From positions 42,509 to 106,508 of the forward strand of contig JAEKNN010000053.1 in the NCBI GenBank assembly GCA_016464795.1: a stretch of DNA of 64,000 nt, in the 5' to 3' direction. Under the pieces are notes generated by a model. That model had not been told where the DNA came from. It ran no database searches and saw only the letters and a list, made by a program, of their open reading frames with translations. Shown here in pieces: positions 7,515 through 17,784 of this stretch. A program made the position numbers and the translations under genes. The number at the start of each line of letters is the position of its first letter. Position 1 is the first letter of the stretch. Source of the stretch: Candidatus Amunia macphersoniae. GTDB taxonomy: Bacteria; Chloroflexota; Dormibacteria; Aeolococcales; Aeolococcaceae.

Positions 7515-9092
7515 TCAGGGCAGCCTGTACACAACGACGGTCACGGCTGGGTGGGGCGGTGCGCCGCTCCCCTGCGACGGCGCAGGGACGGCCTCATCGA
7601 ACAGTCGGTGGCCACCAGCCGGAGGTGGATCCGAGGCGGCCAGCACGGCGATCGCCCCCGACCGGGTGGGCAGGCTCGACGCGTCGATGAGCTTGATGTT
7701 CATCTCAGCGAGGAGAGGGCTTGCCGAGTCAGAGACAAAGGACCGCGGCGGCGCGGGACGAAGGGCGAACGCGGCCTGAACATACGGCTCATCGAGGGTC
7801 TGCGAGACCAGCAGCTGTGACCCGCCGGCCAATGCTGATGCGCGTGTCATGGCATCGATCTCACCGACGTCGAATGCCAGCGCCGATCGGGTCGGCCACG
7901 CGCCAAGCATGTCGACAGTGAAGGTCGAACCCTGCACGGCGACAGCGAGCACCGCGCCGAGATACGCGAAGCGCCGCCATGCCACGGCGGCCAGCAGGAT
8001 CGCGCCCTCTGCGCACAGCAGCAGGAGGAAGGGGAGCATCACCGCCGCGCGCAATGAATGAGGGACCCCTTCCTCTGTGAGTGCGGCGCTCACCGGCGCC
8101 AGCAGCGCACCCAGGCACAGCAAGCGCACGAACGGTTCGTCGCGGCGCCGCCAAGCGCTGACGATGCCGGCCGCGAGCAGCGGCAACATCACCCACAGCA
8201 ACATCCCCCCGAGCTGAGTGTTGTGCCGGGGATTGTGGTCACCGGCGATGAACAGGAAGTCGGGGCCGAGGTAGGTGAGGTAATTGCCGGCAAACCTCCC
8301 CGCCACGGTGAGCGCCGGAGCCCCGTCCGCAGCAATGCTGATGGCGCTGAACCGCGCCGTCAGAGCACCGGGATGCTGAATGCTCCACGCCGCCAGGAGC
8401 GCATAGGCAGCGGCGATGGGTGCCAGCGTCAGCACCCAATCTCGCGAGCAGTGGGGGCGCCAGCCCTCAGCGACCGCAAGCGCGATGGCGAAAAGGGCCA
8501 CCTCGACGCGGCCGGTGCTGTAGGCGAAAACGGCAGCAGCCATGAGGATTCCGGCAGCGACGTACCAGCGAGCCCGTCCACCGTCCTGGGCGATCGATAA
8601 GCAGAGCAACGCGCCCGACACGGCCGCGACCATCGAGACCACCTCGAAACCCACCCGGCTCTCCACGGTGAGCCACGGCACCAACCCGGCGATCACGAGC
8701 ACCAGCACCGTGACCGGCATCGATCGGCTGCGACGCCATGCGATCAGTGCCGTGCACGCACAGGTGATCAGTCCGAACAGCGCCGCCGGCAGCCGTTCGG
8801 TGGTGATGGTGAGGGGCAGCACCCGCAGCAAGGCGCTGAGCGTGTAGATGTAGATCGGGTTCTTGTACTCGCCGAAAGCGGTGAAGTACAAAGGAAGATG
8901 GGCACCGTGCTCGTCGACGGCGTGGCTGCTGATGGCCCACGCGTTGTAGCCGATGGATGTCTCATCCGTATAGGCGCCCAGTGGCGCGCTGTCCAGCCCG
9001 GTGAGATTGCGAACCACTATCAGGATGGCGACGGCGGCCAGCGCGCCACCCCACAGGCCACGCACACGGCCGCCGTGGACGGCGTCGCTCAC
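7515..9092 (-). CDS. GT39/PMT-type membrane glycosyltransferase
   Basis: A 525-residue polytopic protein with about ten hydrophobic segments. An acidic motif follows the first segment (AYTDETSIGYNAWAI), which is the lumenal catalytic Asp-Glu of the GT39/ArnT-like dolichyl- or polyprenyl-phosphate sugar transferases. The soluble C-terminal part (from about residue 410) would be extracytoplasmic. These enzymes move a sugar from a polyprenyl-phosphate donor to a protein or lipid outside the membrane. The GTG start overlaps the tldE stop by 4 nt (GTGA), so it is the last gene of the peptide-transport/TldDE run. Acceptor unknown. Confidence 0.8.
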   Translation of the reverse strand: MSDAVHGGRVRGLWGGALAAVAILIVVRNLTGLDSAPLGAYTDETSIGYNAWAISSHAVDEHGAHLPLYFTAFGEYKNPIYIYTLSALLRVLPLTITTERLPAALFGLITCACTALIAWRRSRSMPVTVLVLVIAGLVPWLTVESRVGFEVVSMVAAVSGALLCLSIAQDGGRARWYVAAGILMAAAVFAYSTGRVEVALFAIALAVAEGWRPHCSRDWVLTLAPIAAAYALLAAWSIQHPGALTARFSAISIAADGAPALTVAGRFAGNYLTYLGPDFLFIAGDHNPRHNTQLGGMLLWVMLPLLAAGIVSAWRRRDEPFVRLLCLGALLAPVSAALTEEGVPHSLRAAVMLPFLLLLCAEGAILLAAVAWRRFAYLGAVLAVAVQGSTFTVDMLGAWPTRSALAFDVGEIDAMTRASALAGGSQLLVSQTLDEPYVQAAFALRPAPPRSFVSDSASPLLAEMNIKLIDASSLPTRSGAIAVLAASDPPPAGGHRLFDEAVPAPSQGSGAPPHPAVTVVVYRLP

Positions 9093-10423
9093 GAGCTGAA
9101 GGTGAAGCCGCCGAGGTGCATCCAGGGGGCGAGCGTGGCGCCGTGGTAGCCGCGGCTCGCCAGCCTGTTGGCGCCGATGGCACGCACGTCGGCAAGGGCA
9201 CCGACGATGCTCTGGGTGAAGCGGAGATCACGCACCGGTCGCAGCACGCGACCGTTGGCGATGAGGAAGGTGCCGTCTCGAGTCATGCCGGTGATGATGG
9301 TGGCCAGTGGATGCACCGGTCTCACGTACCAGAAGCGTGTCACGAGCAGGCCACGCTCGCATCCAGCGATCATCGACTCCTCGCTGCCCTCGCCGGGGGT
9401 GAGGCAGAGATAGCGCGGCAGCGGCCCGTCGCTGTTGGGTTGGGGGAAGGAATGGCCGGTGGTCGCCACCCCTGCACGCGTCGCGGTCACTGAATCGTGC
9501 ACCACCGCCCTGCCCACCCCATTGTCGATGAGCGTCACCGGGCGGGTTGTGGCGCCCTCCCCATCGAAGGCGAGCGGGGCGAGCTCGCGGCGTGTGACGT
9601 CGTCGCTGATGCTCACCGACGCGCTCATGATCGGATCGCCGAAACGCATGAAGCTGCGCTGCTCCGACAGCGCGAGACCGCCCAGCCCCATGAGCCCGAG
9701 GTACTCGAGCATCTCGGCCACGGCGTAGGGCGAGAGCACCACCTGATAGGTGCCCGGCTCCAGCGGTTGGGCCCGTTGATTGCGCGCACATCGTTCCACG
9801 ACCTCCGCGGCGAGATCCTCGACACCGAGGTCTGAGACGCCGGCTGCGAACCGCGCGCCGTACGCCGAGCCGTCCTCACCGCGGCAGACGGCGATCAGCT
9901 CGGCAACGCTGTGGCGTGCGCTCCGTCGCAGGCCGGTGGTGCTCGCCATCGCCACCATGGTCACCCCGGTCTCGCACGCACCGAAAGCTGTCTGACCGCG
10001 ATCTCGAGCTGCCCCACAGACCACGGCCACGTGGTCGGCCCGCTGCTCGGGCGTGACCGCCTCTGTGTCAGCGCCGTAGCCGGTCTCCGCGTCGGGCCCG
10101 CCGTCGGGCGCGTACAGCGGAACGGGCTCTCCTGGCGGTGCCTGGCTGCGGACGGTCTCGGCCGTCTGCACCAGCGCCGCCGCCGCGTCATCGCTCTCCG
10201 CCTGCATCTCCGCGACACCGGCGCGTCCGTCACCGATCAGCCGCAAGCGCAGTCGCGTGGTGCAATCCGCGACGTTCTGATGAATGGCACCGTTGGCGAA
10301 CCTGGTCAGCGCCGACGCTGTCCGGGTGGCTGTCACCTCTGCCTCACGGCCGGCGGGTATGCGACGCAGGATCCGGTCGGCCATGTCCAGAAGGTCACCG
10401 CCGTGCAGCGCGGCCTGGCTCAC
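9089..10423 (-). CDS. tldE: TldE/PmbA-like metallopeptidase subunit
   Basis: A 444-residue TldD/PmbA (peptidase U62) family protein. TldE pairs with TldD in a heterodimer that degrades unfolded or leader peptides; in Escherichia coli it processes microcin B17 and CcdA. Supporting features are the N-terminal alpha/beta layer around AEVTATRTASALTRFANGAIHQN and the C-terminal barrel with TLIDNGV, GCERGLLVTRFWYVRPVHP and the ending WMHLGGFTFSS. The HExxxH of TldD is absent, as expected for TldE. The GTG at 10423 overlaps the tldD TGA by 4 nt, indicating translational coupling. Its stop overlaps the glycosyltransferase start in the same way. Confidence 0.88.
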   Translation of the reverse strand: MSQAALHGGDLLDMADRILRRIPAGREAEVTATRTASALTRFANGAIHQNVADCTTRLRLRLIGDGRAGVAEMQAESDDAAAALVQTAETVRSQAPPGEPVPLYAPDGGPDAETGYGADTEAVTPEQRADHVAVVCGAARDRGQTAFGACETGVTMVAMASTTGLRRSARHSVAELIAVCRGEDGSAYGARFAAGVSDLGVEDLAAEVVERCARNQRAQPLEPGTYQVVLSPYAVAEMLEYLGLMGLGGLALSEQRSFMRFGDPIMSASVSISDDVTRRELAPLAFDGEGATTRPVTLIDNGVGRAVVHDSVTATRAGVATTGHSFPQPNSDGPLPRYLCLTPGEGSEESMIAGCERGLLVTRFWYVRPVHPLATIITGMTRDGTFLIANGRVLRPVRDLRFTQSIVGALADVRAIGANRLASRGYHGATLAPWMHLGGFTFSS

Positions 10424-11880
10424 GCCGGCCGGACCGCCACATTGCGGAAACGGCACGGAGCGGCGCCGTGGCCCACGTGCATCACCTGTCCGGGCTGTCC
10501 CTTGCCGCAGTTGATGACTCCATACATCCGCCACTCCGCGCGGCCCGCCACCGCGTCGCAGGAGTTCCAGAACTCTGGAGTGTTGCCGCTGTACAGGGGA
10601 TTGCGCACCAGGCGCACCCGCCTGCCATCGCGGATCTCCCAGCCGGCCTGAGTACCGAACTGGAAGTTGAGACGGCGATCGTCGATGCTCCATGACCGGT
10701 TGGTCTCGAGGTACACGCCATGCTCGGTGGTGGCGATCATCTCCTCGAGGCTCGAGGTGCCGGGTTCGAGGTTGATGTTGGTCATGCGGATCAGCGGGAG
10801 CCGGTTCCAGCTCTCCGCACGAACGGTTCCGCCGCTCGGTGCGTCGACCTGCGATGCGGTCTCACGCGAGCTCAGATAGCCGGTGAAGATGCCCCTGTCG
10901 ATGAGCAGCGTGCGCTGAGCTGCAACGCCCTCGTCGTCATAGCCGAAGGTGCCGAGACCACCTGGGCTGGTGGCGTCGGCGGTGATGGTCACCTGCTCGC
11001 TGCCGTAACGGAAGCGTCCCAGCATGTCCGGCATCAGGAATGATGTTCCGGCGTACGCCGCCTCGAATCCGAGCACGCGGTCCAGCTCGGTGGGATGCCC
11101 ACACGACTCGTGCACCTGGAGTGCCGCCTGGGTCGCGTCGAGGATGAGCGTCATCCGCCCCGAGGGGCACGGATCTGCGCTCAGCAGGGCCACCGCCTCC
11201 TCGGCGATCCGGGTGCCGTTGCCGGGCAGGTCCATCTCCTCGACGATCTCCCAGCCGGCGGCCAGCTGCTGACGTCCAAAGCTGTTGGGGAAGCTGCGGG
11301 TCTGCACCTCACCGTCGCCGGTGGCCGTGGCGTCGAGGCCGCCGCCGGTCTCGATGATCGTCTGCTCGATGCAGGAGCCCTCGGTGCTCGCGAAGATCTG
11401 GTGATGACGCACTGCTCCGAGCGAGCCCACCCGCGTGGTGATGCCCGCCACATCCATGGCCGCATCGGCGGCCAGGAGCAGGTCGATCTTCCTGTCGAGG
11501 GTGACCGAGAAGGGGTCGATCGAGACCGGGGTGACATACGTCGCGGTGACCGCCGGAGCCTGAGCCAATCGGACCCTAGCCACCGGTGTGCGAGCGGATG
11601 CCCGCGCAATGCGCACGGCGAGCCGGGCCGCCTCCTCGAGGCCTGCCGGGTCGTCGCGCTGGGTGCCGCAGAAGCCCCAGGCGCCGTCCACCAGAACCCG
11701 GATCCCCGTCCCGGCGTCCTCTAGCTCGCTGACATTGTTGACCCGCCCGTTCCGTATAGTCACCGACTGGACGGTCCGCTCCACCACCCGACAGTCTGCG
11801 TACGCCGCGCCCGCCGCAACGGCGGCGTCCAGCGCGGTGGCGGCGCGGTCACGCATCAGGTCGGGCCGGACCAGTGCCAA
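10420..11880 (-). CDS. tldD: TldD-like zinc metallopeptidase
   Basis: A 486-residue member of the TldD/PmbA family carrying the catalytic metal motif HESCGH (His257, Glu258, His262), used by TldD to cleave peptides threaded into the TldDE chamber. The C-terminal GKGQPGQVMHVGHGAAPCRFRNV is the family's closing signature. The proposed start is TTG at 11880. An ATG 24 nt inside is an alternative, and neither has a strong ribosome binding site. It lies 44 nt after the ATPase gene of the peptide importer and 4 nt overlapped with tldE. The context suggests it degrades or matures imported or secreted peptides. Confidence 0.9.
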   Translation of the reverse strand: MALVRPDLMRDRAATALDAAVAAGAAYADCRVVERTVQSVTIRNGRVNNVSELEDAGTGIRVLVDGAWGFCGTQRDDPAGLEEAARLAVRIARASARTPVARVRLAQAPAVTATYVTPVSIDPFSVTLDRKIDLLLAADAAMDVAGITTRVGSLGAVRHHQIFASTEGSCIEQTIIETGGGLDATATGDGEVQTRSFPNSFGRQQLAAGWEIVEEMDLPGNGTRIAEEAVALLSADPCPSGRMTLILDATQAALQVHESCGHPTELDRVLGFEAAYAGTSFLMPDMLGRFRYGSEQVTITADATSPGGLGTFGYDDEGVAAQRTLLIDRGIFTGYLSSRETASQVDAPSGGTVRAESWNRLPLIRMTNINLEPGTSSLEEMIATTEHGVYLETNRSWSIDDRRLNFQFGTQAGWEIRDGRRVRLVRNPLYSGNTPEFWNSCDAVAGRAEWRMYGVINCGKGQPGQVMHVGHGAAPCRFRNVAVRPA

Positions 11881-11924
11881 CGTGCGGCGGCCACGTGGGT
11901 GCCGGTGTCTCTGCGAGCGGCACC

Positions 11925-13046
11925 CTAGGCGGTGACAGGGGTCGCGCCGTCGACGCCGCCTGGCTCGTCGGCGACGATCGCGGCGCGAATCTCGGCCACC
12001 GACTCCTCGGCCACCTTCTCGGCCAGCGAGCCCTGGAGCTTGCCGGCGAAGTGGCAGGCGGCGAGGTGCCCGTTGCCGTAGTCGAGAAGCTCAGGCCGCA
12101 CCTCCGAGCAGATCGGCTGCGCGATCGGGCAGCGGGTGTGAAACCGGCAGGCGCTGGGCGGGTTGATCGGCGAGGGGATCTCGCCGCTGAGGATGATCGG
12201 CGTGCGGTCCTTCTCGATCACAGGGTCCGGGACGGGGATCGACTGAAGCAGCGCGGTTGTGTAGGGGTGGAGGGGGTTGTCGTAGAGCTCGAGACTGTTG
12301 GCCACCTCGACGATCACACCCAGGTACATCACCGCCACGCGATCGCTGAGGTGGCGAACCACCGACAGGTCGTGGGCGATGAAGAGATAGGTGAGGTTGA
12401 AGTCGTCCTGGAGCTGCTCGAGCAGGTTGATGATCTGCGCCTGGATGGAGACGTCCAGGGCGGAGATGGGCTCGTCCGCGACGATGAAGTTGGGCCGCAG
12501 GATCAGCGACCGGGCGATGCCGATGCGCTGGCGCTGACCGCCGCTGAACTCGTGAGGGTAGCGGTTGTTGAAGTTGGGGTTGAGCCCGCAGACGCGCATG
12601 ATCTCCTGGACCTGCCGGTCGCGCTCCTTGCCATGGGCCAGGCCGAAGTTGCGCAGTGGCTCGCCGATGATGTTGCCGACTGTCATGCGCGGGTTCAATG
12701 AGCCGTACGGGTCCTGAAAGATCATCTGGACGCGGCGACGCATCTGTCGAAGATCCTCACCGTGCAGCGCGGCCAGGTCCTTGCCCTCGAAGAAGATGCT
12801 CCCCGCGGTGGCCGGCTGGAGTTGGGTGACGACCCGGCCGAGCGTGGACTTGCCACACCCCGACTCGCCGACCAGGCCGAGGGTCTCTCCCTGCAGGACG
12901 TCGAGGCTGACCCCGTCGACTGCGCGGACCGTCTGGCGGCCGCTGGGAAACTGCTTGTACACGTCGCGCAACGACATCAGGGCGCTGCCCTTGCCTGCCG
13001 CCCATGCCGAGGAGGGCGCTGCCGCCGCCTCAGACTGCTGCTGCAC
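11925..13046 (-). CDS. Peptide ABC transporter ATPase, OppF/DppF-like
   Basis: A 373-residue ATPase with Walker [11 protein letters not shown]-loop [13 protein letters not shown], signature [15 protein letters not shown], Walker [15 protein letters not shown] and switch His in [10 protein letters not shown]. The oligopeptide-type C-terminal domain has [16 protein letters not shown] and the cysteine pattern [13 protein letters not shown], a probable Fe-S or zinc site of OppD/OppF subfamilies. The GTG start overlaps the end of the preceding ATPase gene by 17 nt. As the second ATPase it would pair with the product of 13030-14103 to power uptake through the two permeases upstream. Confidence 0.92.
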   Translation of the reverse strand: MQQQSEAAAAPSSAWAAGKGSALMSLRDVYKQFPSGRQTVRAVDGVSLDVLQGETLGLVGESGCGKSTLGRVVTQLQPATAGSIFFEGKDLAALHGEDLRQMRRRVQMIFQDPYGSLNPRMTVGNIIGEPLRNFGLAHGKERDRQVQEIMRVCGLNPNFNNRYPHEFSGGQRQRIGIARSLILRPNFIVADEPISALDVSIQAQIINLLEQLQDDFNLTYLFIAHDLSVVRHLSDRVAVMYLGVIVEVANSLELYDNPLHPYTTALLQSIPVPDPVIEKDRTPIILSGEIPSPINPPSACRFHTRCPIAQPICSEVRPELLDYGNGHLAACHFAGKLQGSLAEKVAEESVAEIRAAIVADEPGGVDGATPVTA

Positions 13047-14103
13047 TCTCTTCCCCAGCGATCACCAGTGCGCCAGCGTCCTCTTCCAGTGGCACCACCG
13101 GCGCCTCACGCAGGTCGGAGTCCGGGTCGGGCACGTTGTCCATCTGCACCCAGCAGCGCGATTCGTGCTGCGGACCGACGTTGAACAGGTCGGGCTCCTC
13201 GGTGAAGCAGCGATCGACTGTGAACCGGCAGCGTGGATGGAACTTGCAGCCAGGCGGCAGGTTGGTCAGGTCGGGAGGAAGGCCGCTGATGGTCAGGAGC
13301 TTGCCGCCGAGCTTCTCGTCGATGCGCGGGATGGAGCGCAGCAGCGACCAGGTGTAGGGGTGCTGAGGGCTCCGGAAGATCTCCGCGGTGGGCCCCTGCT
13401 CGACCACTCGACCCGCATACATCACCACCACCCAGGTGCAGATGTTGGCGACCACCGCCATGTTGTGGGTGATCAGAACGATCGCGGTGCCGAGCTCACG
13501 GTTGAGGTCGCGGAGCTGCTGGAGGATCTGCGCCTGCACCGTGACGTCGAGCGCGGTGGTGGGCTCGTCGGCGATGAGCACGTCCGGCTCGTTGGACAGC
13601 CCCATGGCGATCATGGCCCGCTGGCGCATGCCTCCGGAGAACTGGTGAGGGAACTCCTTGGCGCGGCGGTCGGCATCTGGGATGCGCACGCGCCGAAGCA
13701 GCATCGGCACGCGGGACTTCGACTCCTCAGCGCTGAACCGATCATGGGACTTCATCGCCTCCTCGATCTGGTACCCCACCTTGAGCACCGGGTTCAGCGA
13801 GGACATGGGATCCTGGAAGATCATCGAGACGTCGTTGCCGCGGAACTTGCGCAGCTCGTCCCTGTTCATGGCCAGCACGTCGCGGCCATCGAAGGTGATG
13901 CTGCCCTCGACGATCTTCCCCGGCTCCGGCACCAGCCTGAGGATCGACAGCGCGGTCATCGACTTGCCCGAGCCGGACTCGCCGACGATGCCGACGGTCT
14001 CGCCACGGTTGACGCGGAGGTCGATGCCGTCGACGGCACGCACCACGCCACCACGCACCAGGAACTGAGTCTTGAGGCCCTTGACCTCCAGGATCGCCGG
14101 CAT
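13030..14103 (-). CDS. Peptide ABC transporter ATPase, OppD/DppD-like
   Basis: 357 residues with Walker [11 protein letters not shown]-loop [14 protein letters not shown], signature [15 protein letters not shown], Walker [15 protein letters not shown] and switch ITHNMAVV. The subfamily C terminus ([13 protein letters not shown], then [12 protein letters not shown]) is present. The gene abuts the permease stop without a gap (14103/14104), so translation is probably coupled. Together with the OppF-like protein it forms the heterodimeric motor of a family-5 peptide importer. Confidence 0.93.
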   Translation of the reverse strand: MPAILEVKGLKTQFLVRGGVVRAVDGIDLRVNRGETVGIVGESGSGKSMTALSILRLVPEPGKIVEGSITFDGRDVLAMNRDELRKFRGNDVSMIFQDPMSSLNPVLKVGYQIEEAMKSHDRFSAEESKSRVPMLLRRVRIPDADRRAKEFPHQFSGGMRQRAMIAMGLSNEPDVLIADEPTTALDVTVQAQILQQLRDLNRELGTAIVLITHNMAVVANICTWVVVMYAGRVVEQGPTAEIFRSPQHPYTWSLLRSIPRIDEKLGGKLLTISGLPPDLTNLPPGCKFHPRCRFTVDRCFTEEPDLFNVGPQHESRCWVQMDNVPDPDSDLREAPVVPLEEDAGALVIAGEESAAAV

Positions 14104-15039
14104 CTACCGCTTCAACCGCGGATCGAGCGCATCACGCAGCCCGTCGCCGATGAAGTTGACAGCCATCAGGGTGACCAGCAGCGCGATCGAGGGCACGATC
14201 ATGGTGTGGTAGGCAAGGAACCTGTCGGCCAGACCGGTGGACACCATCGCCCCCCACGACGGGTCGGGCGACGGCAGGCCGAATCCCAGGAAGCTGAGGA
14301 AGGCCTCGAAGAGGATCGCCTGCGGGATCAGGAAGGTGGCCTGCACGATGATCGGCCCCAGCGCATTGGGCAACACGTGCCGCACCATGATCGCGAAGTC
14401 CTTGGTGCCGGTGGCGCGGGCGGCCTCGACGTATTCGCGCTCGCGCAGGGCCAGCGTCTGGCCACGGACCAGCCGGGCCATGTCCATCCAGCTGGTCACG
14501 CTCAACGCGATGATGACGTTGAGCAGGCTCTGCCGCTGAAAGATGAAGAGGATCAGGAACGCGATCAGCAGGTTGGGGATGCCGTAGCCGATGTAGGTGA
14601 TGCCGCTGACCAGCGAGTCCACCCAGCCCCGGAAGTAGCCGGCGAGCAGGCCCGCGCTGATCCCCACCAGTGAGGTGATGACAGCTGACAGCACGCCCAC
14701 CTCGATGGCCACCAAGGCGCCCTTCATGATGTAGCTGAGCACGTCGCGACCAGAGGAGTCGACACCGAAAGGGTGGGAACGGCTGAGCGGGTCGGTGATG
14801 TCGGCAAGCCCCTGCTGGTAGAGGCTGTAGGGGGTCCAGAAGATGCTGACGAGCGCCGTGATCAGCACCACAGCGAACACGAAGATCCCCAACATCGACA
14901 GCTTGTTGCGACGGAAGCGCCGCCATGCGTCCTGCCACAGGCTCACCTGTTCGGGGGCAATCGAATAGTCGGTGGCCTCGGGCGACCCCGGCGGGGCGAT
15001 CGGCGGTCCCATGTTCAGGCCGGTGGTGATGGTGGTCAT
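14104..15039 (-). CDS. Peptide ABC transporter permease, OppC/DppC-like
   Basis: 311 residues. A cytoplasmic N terminus of about 35 residues leads into six predicted transmembrane segments. The inner-membrane transport signature, which contacts the ATPases, is [28 protein letters not shown]. The early motif [15 protein letters not shown] is typical of the OppC half, which follows the first membrane span. It overlaps the upstream permease gene by 4 nt. [12 protein letters not shown] motif near the C-terminal side also marks OppC/DppC. Confidence 0.92.
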   Translation of the reverse strand: MTTITTGLNMGPPIAPPGSPEATDYSIAPEQVSLWQDAWRRFRRNKLSMLGIFVFAVVLITALVSIFWTPYSLYQQGLADITDPLSRSHPFGVDSSGRDVLSYIMKGALVAIEVGVLSAVITSLVGISAGLLAGYFRGWVDSLVSGITYIGYGIPNLLIAFLILFIFQRQSLLNVIIALSVTSWMDMARLVRGQTLALREREYVEAARATGTKDFAIMVRHVLPNALGPIIVQATFLIPQAILFEAFLSFLGFGLPSPDPSWGAMVSTGLADRFLAYHTMIVPSIALLVTLMAVNFIGDGLRDALDPRLKR

Positions 15040-15962
15040 GCGTATCTGATCCTCGGATCGAGCACTGGATACAGCAGGTCGACGCCGAGGTTGGCCAGAC
15101 CGACGAGCACCGCGTAGAACGTGTACAGGCCAACGACGATGCCGTAGTCACGGGTGGTGATGGACACGACGAACTCCTTGCCCAGGCCGGGGATGCCGAA
15201 GATGGTCTCGATGACCACGGAGCCGGTGATGATCGCGGTGACCAGCGGGCCTCCGATGGTGATCACCGGGATGAGCGCGTTGCGCAGGGCATGGCGGACG
15301 ATGATCACCCGCGACGACAGTCCCTTGGCCCAGGCGGTGCGCACGTAGTCCTGGCGGATCACGTCGAGCATGCTGGCTCGCACCAGCCTGGCGACAACCG
15401 CAGCGTAGGGAAGGCCCAGAGCGATCGCCGGGATGGGGATCTGCTCCGGAGCTCCCCAGCCGATGCTGCCAGCCCAATTCGGCAGGGCGATCCCGGTCAG
15501 GATGATGATGAAAGTGGCCAGCACGAAGCTCGGGATGCTGTACCCGAAGACCACGAAGCTGGACAGCGCGTAGTCGAGCCAGGTGTTCTGCCTGACGGCG
15601 GCGGTGACGCCGATGATCAGGCCGACCACGATGGTGACGACGATCGCGAAGAGCCCGAGCAGGAGGCTGGCGCCGGCCTCCCTGAGCAGCAGCGGGACCA
15701 CCTGCGTCCCCTGGTTGATGTACGAGTACCCGAGGTCACCGTGGATCAGGTTCCAGAGGAAGGTCCGGTATTGGATGAAGAGCGGGTCATTGAGCCCGTA
15801 GACCGCGTTCTGGTGGGCGCAGCCGGCGGGGTTCTTCTCGCAGGTGAACGCCGTGCCGGGCAGCGCGTGGATCGCCAGGAACGTGACCGAGGAGACGATG
15901 AATGCCGTGCCAAGCACCAGCAGGAGGCGCCTGGCTCCGTAGATGGCTGTGCCTCGAGACAT
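15036..15962 (-). CDS. Peptide ABC transporter permease, OppB/DppB-like
   Basis: 308 residues with an N-terminal membrane span, an external loop (about residues 35-95) and a cluster of five further spans. The loop carries two cysteines (CEKNPAGCAH), an unusual feature that could form an external disulfide. The OppB signature VRTAWAKGLSSRVIIVRHALRNALIPVIT faces the ATPases. The C terminus [14 protein letters not shown] is typical. It begins 121 nt after the binding-protein gene, and the gap holds two stem-loops. Confidence 0.92.
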   Translation of the reverse strand: MSRGTAIYGARRLLLVLGTAFIVSSVTFLAIHALPGTAFTCEKNPAGCAHQNAVYGLNDPLFIQYRTFLWNLIHGDLGYSYINQGTQVVPLLLREAGASLLLGLFAIVVTIVVGLIIGVTAAVRQNTWLDYALSSFVVFGYSIPSFVLATFIIILTGIALPNWAGSIGWGAPEQIPIPAIALGLPYAAVVARLVRASMLDVIRQDYVRTAWAKGLSSRVIIVRHALRNALIPVITIGGPLVTAIITGSVVIETIFGIPGLGKEFVVSITTRDYGIVVGLYTFYAVLVGLANLGVDLLYPVLDPRIRYA

Positions 15963-16012
15963 TGCGGATCTCCCGCCTGTGAAGAGGGACTGGTGCTGAC
16001 AAAGGATGGGGA

Positions 16013-16031
16013 GCCCGCCACGGTGGCGGGC
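16013..16031 (-). terminator. Stem-loop between the binding-protein and permease genes
   Basis: GCCCGCCAC and GTGGCGGGC are perfectly complementary 9-nt arms separated by one base, so the real hairpin would have a loop of about 5. It follows the binding-protein stop and precedes the permease start. Such intercistronic hairpins commonly stabilise or attenuate the message so the binding protein is made in excess. There is no U-tract, so full termination is unlikely. Confidence 0.6.
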
Positions 16032-16053
16032 CCCCCGGATGATACGCCGCTGC

Positions 16054-16075
16054 TTCCCCGATGCGATTGGGGGAA
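16054..16075 (-). terminator. Second stem-loop just after the binding-protein stop
   Basis: TTCCCC (16054-16059) pairs with GGGGAA (16070-16075) around a 10-nt loop, 8 nt beyond the stop at 16084. It is weaker than its neighbour. Together they form a two-hairpin barrier between the lipoprotein gene and the membrane components. Confidence 0.4.
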
Positions 16076-16083
16076 CTTACAGA

Positions 16084-17784
16084 CTAGTGGGCCAGGATGC
16101 TGATGCCAGTCCACGAGTTGTCGTAGAGGGCGTTGCCTCCACCACCCTGGACGTATGGCTTGATGAAGTACTGGTTGGCGCCGTAGCTGAGGTCGGCGTA
16201 GGCCACGTCGTCACGCAGCTGCTTGGCCGCGGTTGTGAAGTCCGAGATCGACTGGCTGCCGGTCTCCTTCTCAGCCTTGACCACAGCGGTGTCGATCCGC
16301 TGGTCGCAGATGCCGTCGTTGTTGCCGAGCCCGGTCGCCGCCTGCGAGCAGATGAACAGGTTGTCGAACCAGTCCTGCGGGTTGTCGTAGTCGGCACCCC
16401 AGCTGTCACGGAAGAGGATGTACTTCTTGTCCTGGCGCGCCGTCAGGAAGGTCGGGAAGTCCGTGCTCTGGGTGTCGACCTTGACACCGAGGTTGGTCTG
16501 CCACTGCGACTGCAGGTTGTCGGCGAACAGCTTGTTGCTGCTGCTGGCGTTGTACCAGTACTGGAGACCCTGGCGCTTGCTGCCGGTCGGGTCCCAGGTC
16601 TGGAGGTCGGCCTTCGCCTTGGTGGCGTCGAAGACAGTCAGCGGGTCGGTCTTGTCACCGAGGTAGCTCTGCAGGCCCTTGCTGATCACGCCGCCGGTCG
16701 CCGGCTTGCAGGTGATGCCGCCGGGACCGCAGGCAACGTTGGTCAGCTGGGTGCGATCGATCGCCTCGCTGAACGCCCGGCGTCCGGCCTTGGCGATCGG
16801 GTCGTCCACGCCCACTGCGGGGTCGGGCGCGAAGGGGCCTGTCTTGAAGTTGAAGCCGACCCAGGTGGTGCGCCCACCGGGGATGTTGACCAACTGGTTG
16901 GAGACCGACGGGTCCTTCTGGAAGTTGCGGACAGCATCCAGCGGTGGGTACTGGTCCGCCGGCCCGACCATGTCGAAGCCGCCGTTCTTGTACTTGGTGA
17001 CCTGGCTGGACTGGTCGGCGAGCACTGACGCCTCGATGTCGGTCAGGTGGCCGGTGCTGCCGCCCCACCAGTTGGCGACGTTGGTGAAGGAGAGGTGGTC
17101 CTTGGGCACGTAGGCGGTCAGCTTGTAGGGCCCGGTGCCGACCGCGGTGGCGGGGTTGCCCCACCAGGTCTTGTCGGTGTCACTGGGGATGACCTTCTGG
17201 TCGACGACCGAGGTGGTCCAGAGCGCCAGCTCGGTGATCCAGTAGCCGGCGGGCGCTGAGAGCTTGGCCTTGACCGTGTACTGGTCGGGCGCCGACAGGC
17301 CCGACAGGGTGGTCGCTGTCGGGGTCGCCTTGGGGTCGGAGGGCGCCACCGCCGTGTAGCCGTCGACCGGTTGCATCACGATGCCGTACGAGTCGTTGAG
17401 GCGCGCGGCACGGTTCCAGCTGTACAGGACGTCCTTGGAGGTGACCGGGTCACCGTTGGAGAACTTCACGTCCTGGCGCAGTTTGAAGGTGTAGGTGAGC
17501 CCATCCGAGGAGATGTCGGGCATGCCGGTGGCGATGTACGGCACTTCCTTGAGGCTGTCGTCGAACTTGTACAGACCGCCGAAGACGTTCTGGACGAAGG
17601 CGATGTCGACAGCAGTCGAGACGTGTCCCGGGTCCAGGGTCTTGATGTCGTCGACCAGCGGGAACCTGAGCACCTGGTTCGGCGCCAGTGCCGCGGTGCT
17701 GGAGCTGGCCCCACCACCGCCTCCGCAGGCGGTGGCGATCAGCGCTGGGACCGCCAGCGCAAGTGCTATCCGACGATGTTTCAT
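16084..17784 (-). CDS. Peptide ABC transporter substrate-binding lipoprotein (family 5)
   Basis: 566 residues of an extracytoplasmic solute-binding protein family 5 member. The start MKHRRIALALAV at 17784 has GGGGAGAA upstream and gives a clean lipoprotein signal ending LIATAC, with the lipidated Cys near residue 20 followed by a Gly/Ser linker. The mature part opens with LRFPLVDDIKTLDPGH and contains TYTFKLRQDVKFSNGDPVTSKDVLYSW, the family signature. It ends YVQGGGGNALYDNSWTGISILA. It delivers peptides to the permeases encoded after it and is the first gene of the operon-like run. Confidence 0.93.
   Translation of the reverse strand: MKHRRIALALAVPALIATACGGGGGASSSTAALAPNQVLRFPLVDDIKTLDPGHVSTAVDIAFVQNVFGGLYKFDDSLKEVPYIATGMPDISSDGLTYTFKLRQDVKFSNGDPVTSKDVLYSWNRAARLNDSYGIVMQPVDGYTAVAPSDPKATPTATTLSGLSAPDQYTVKAKLSAPAGYWITELALWTTSVVDQKVIPSDTDKTWWGNPATAVGTGPYKLTAYVPKDHLSFTNVANWWGGSTGHLTDIEASVLADQSSQVTKYKNGGFDMVGPADQYPPLDAVRNFQKDPSVSNQLVNIPGGRTTWVGFNFKTGPFAPDPAVGVDDPIAKAGRRAFSEAIDRTQLTNVACGPGGITCKPATGGVISKGLQSYLGDKTDPLTVFDATKAKADLQTWDPTGSKRQGLQYWYNASSSNKLFADNLQSQWQTNLGVKVDTQSTDFPTFLTARQDKKYILFRDSWGADYDNPQDWFDNLFICSQAATGLGNNDGICDQRIDTAVVKAEKETGSQSISDFTTAAKQLRDDVAYADLSYGANQYFIKPYVQGGGGNALYDNSWTGISILAH

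Noticed and set aside
12781..14673. 630-codon open frame on the plus strand opposite the transporter ATPase genes
   Set aside because: It is antisense to two genes with complete ABC ATPase motifs. Its translation has biased composition with no domain, as expected from high-GC codon structure.
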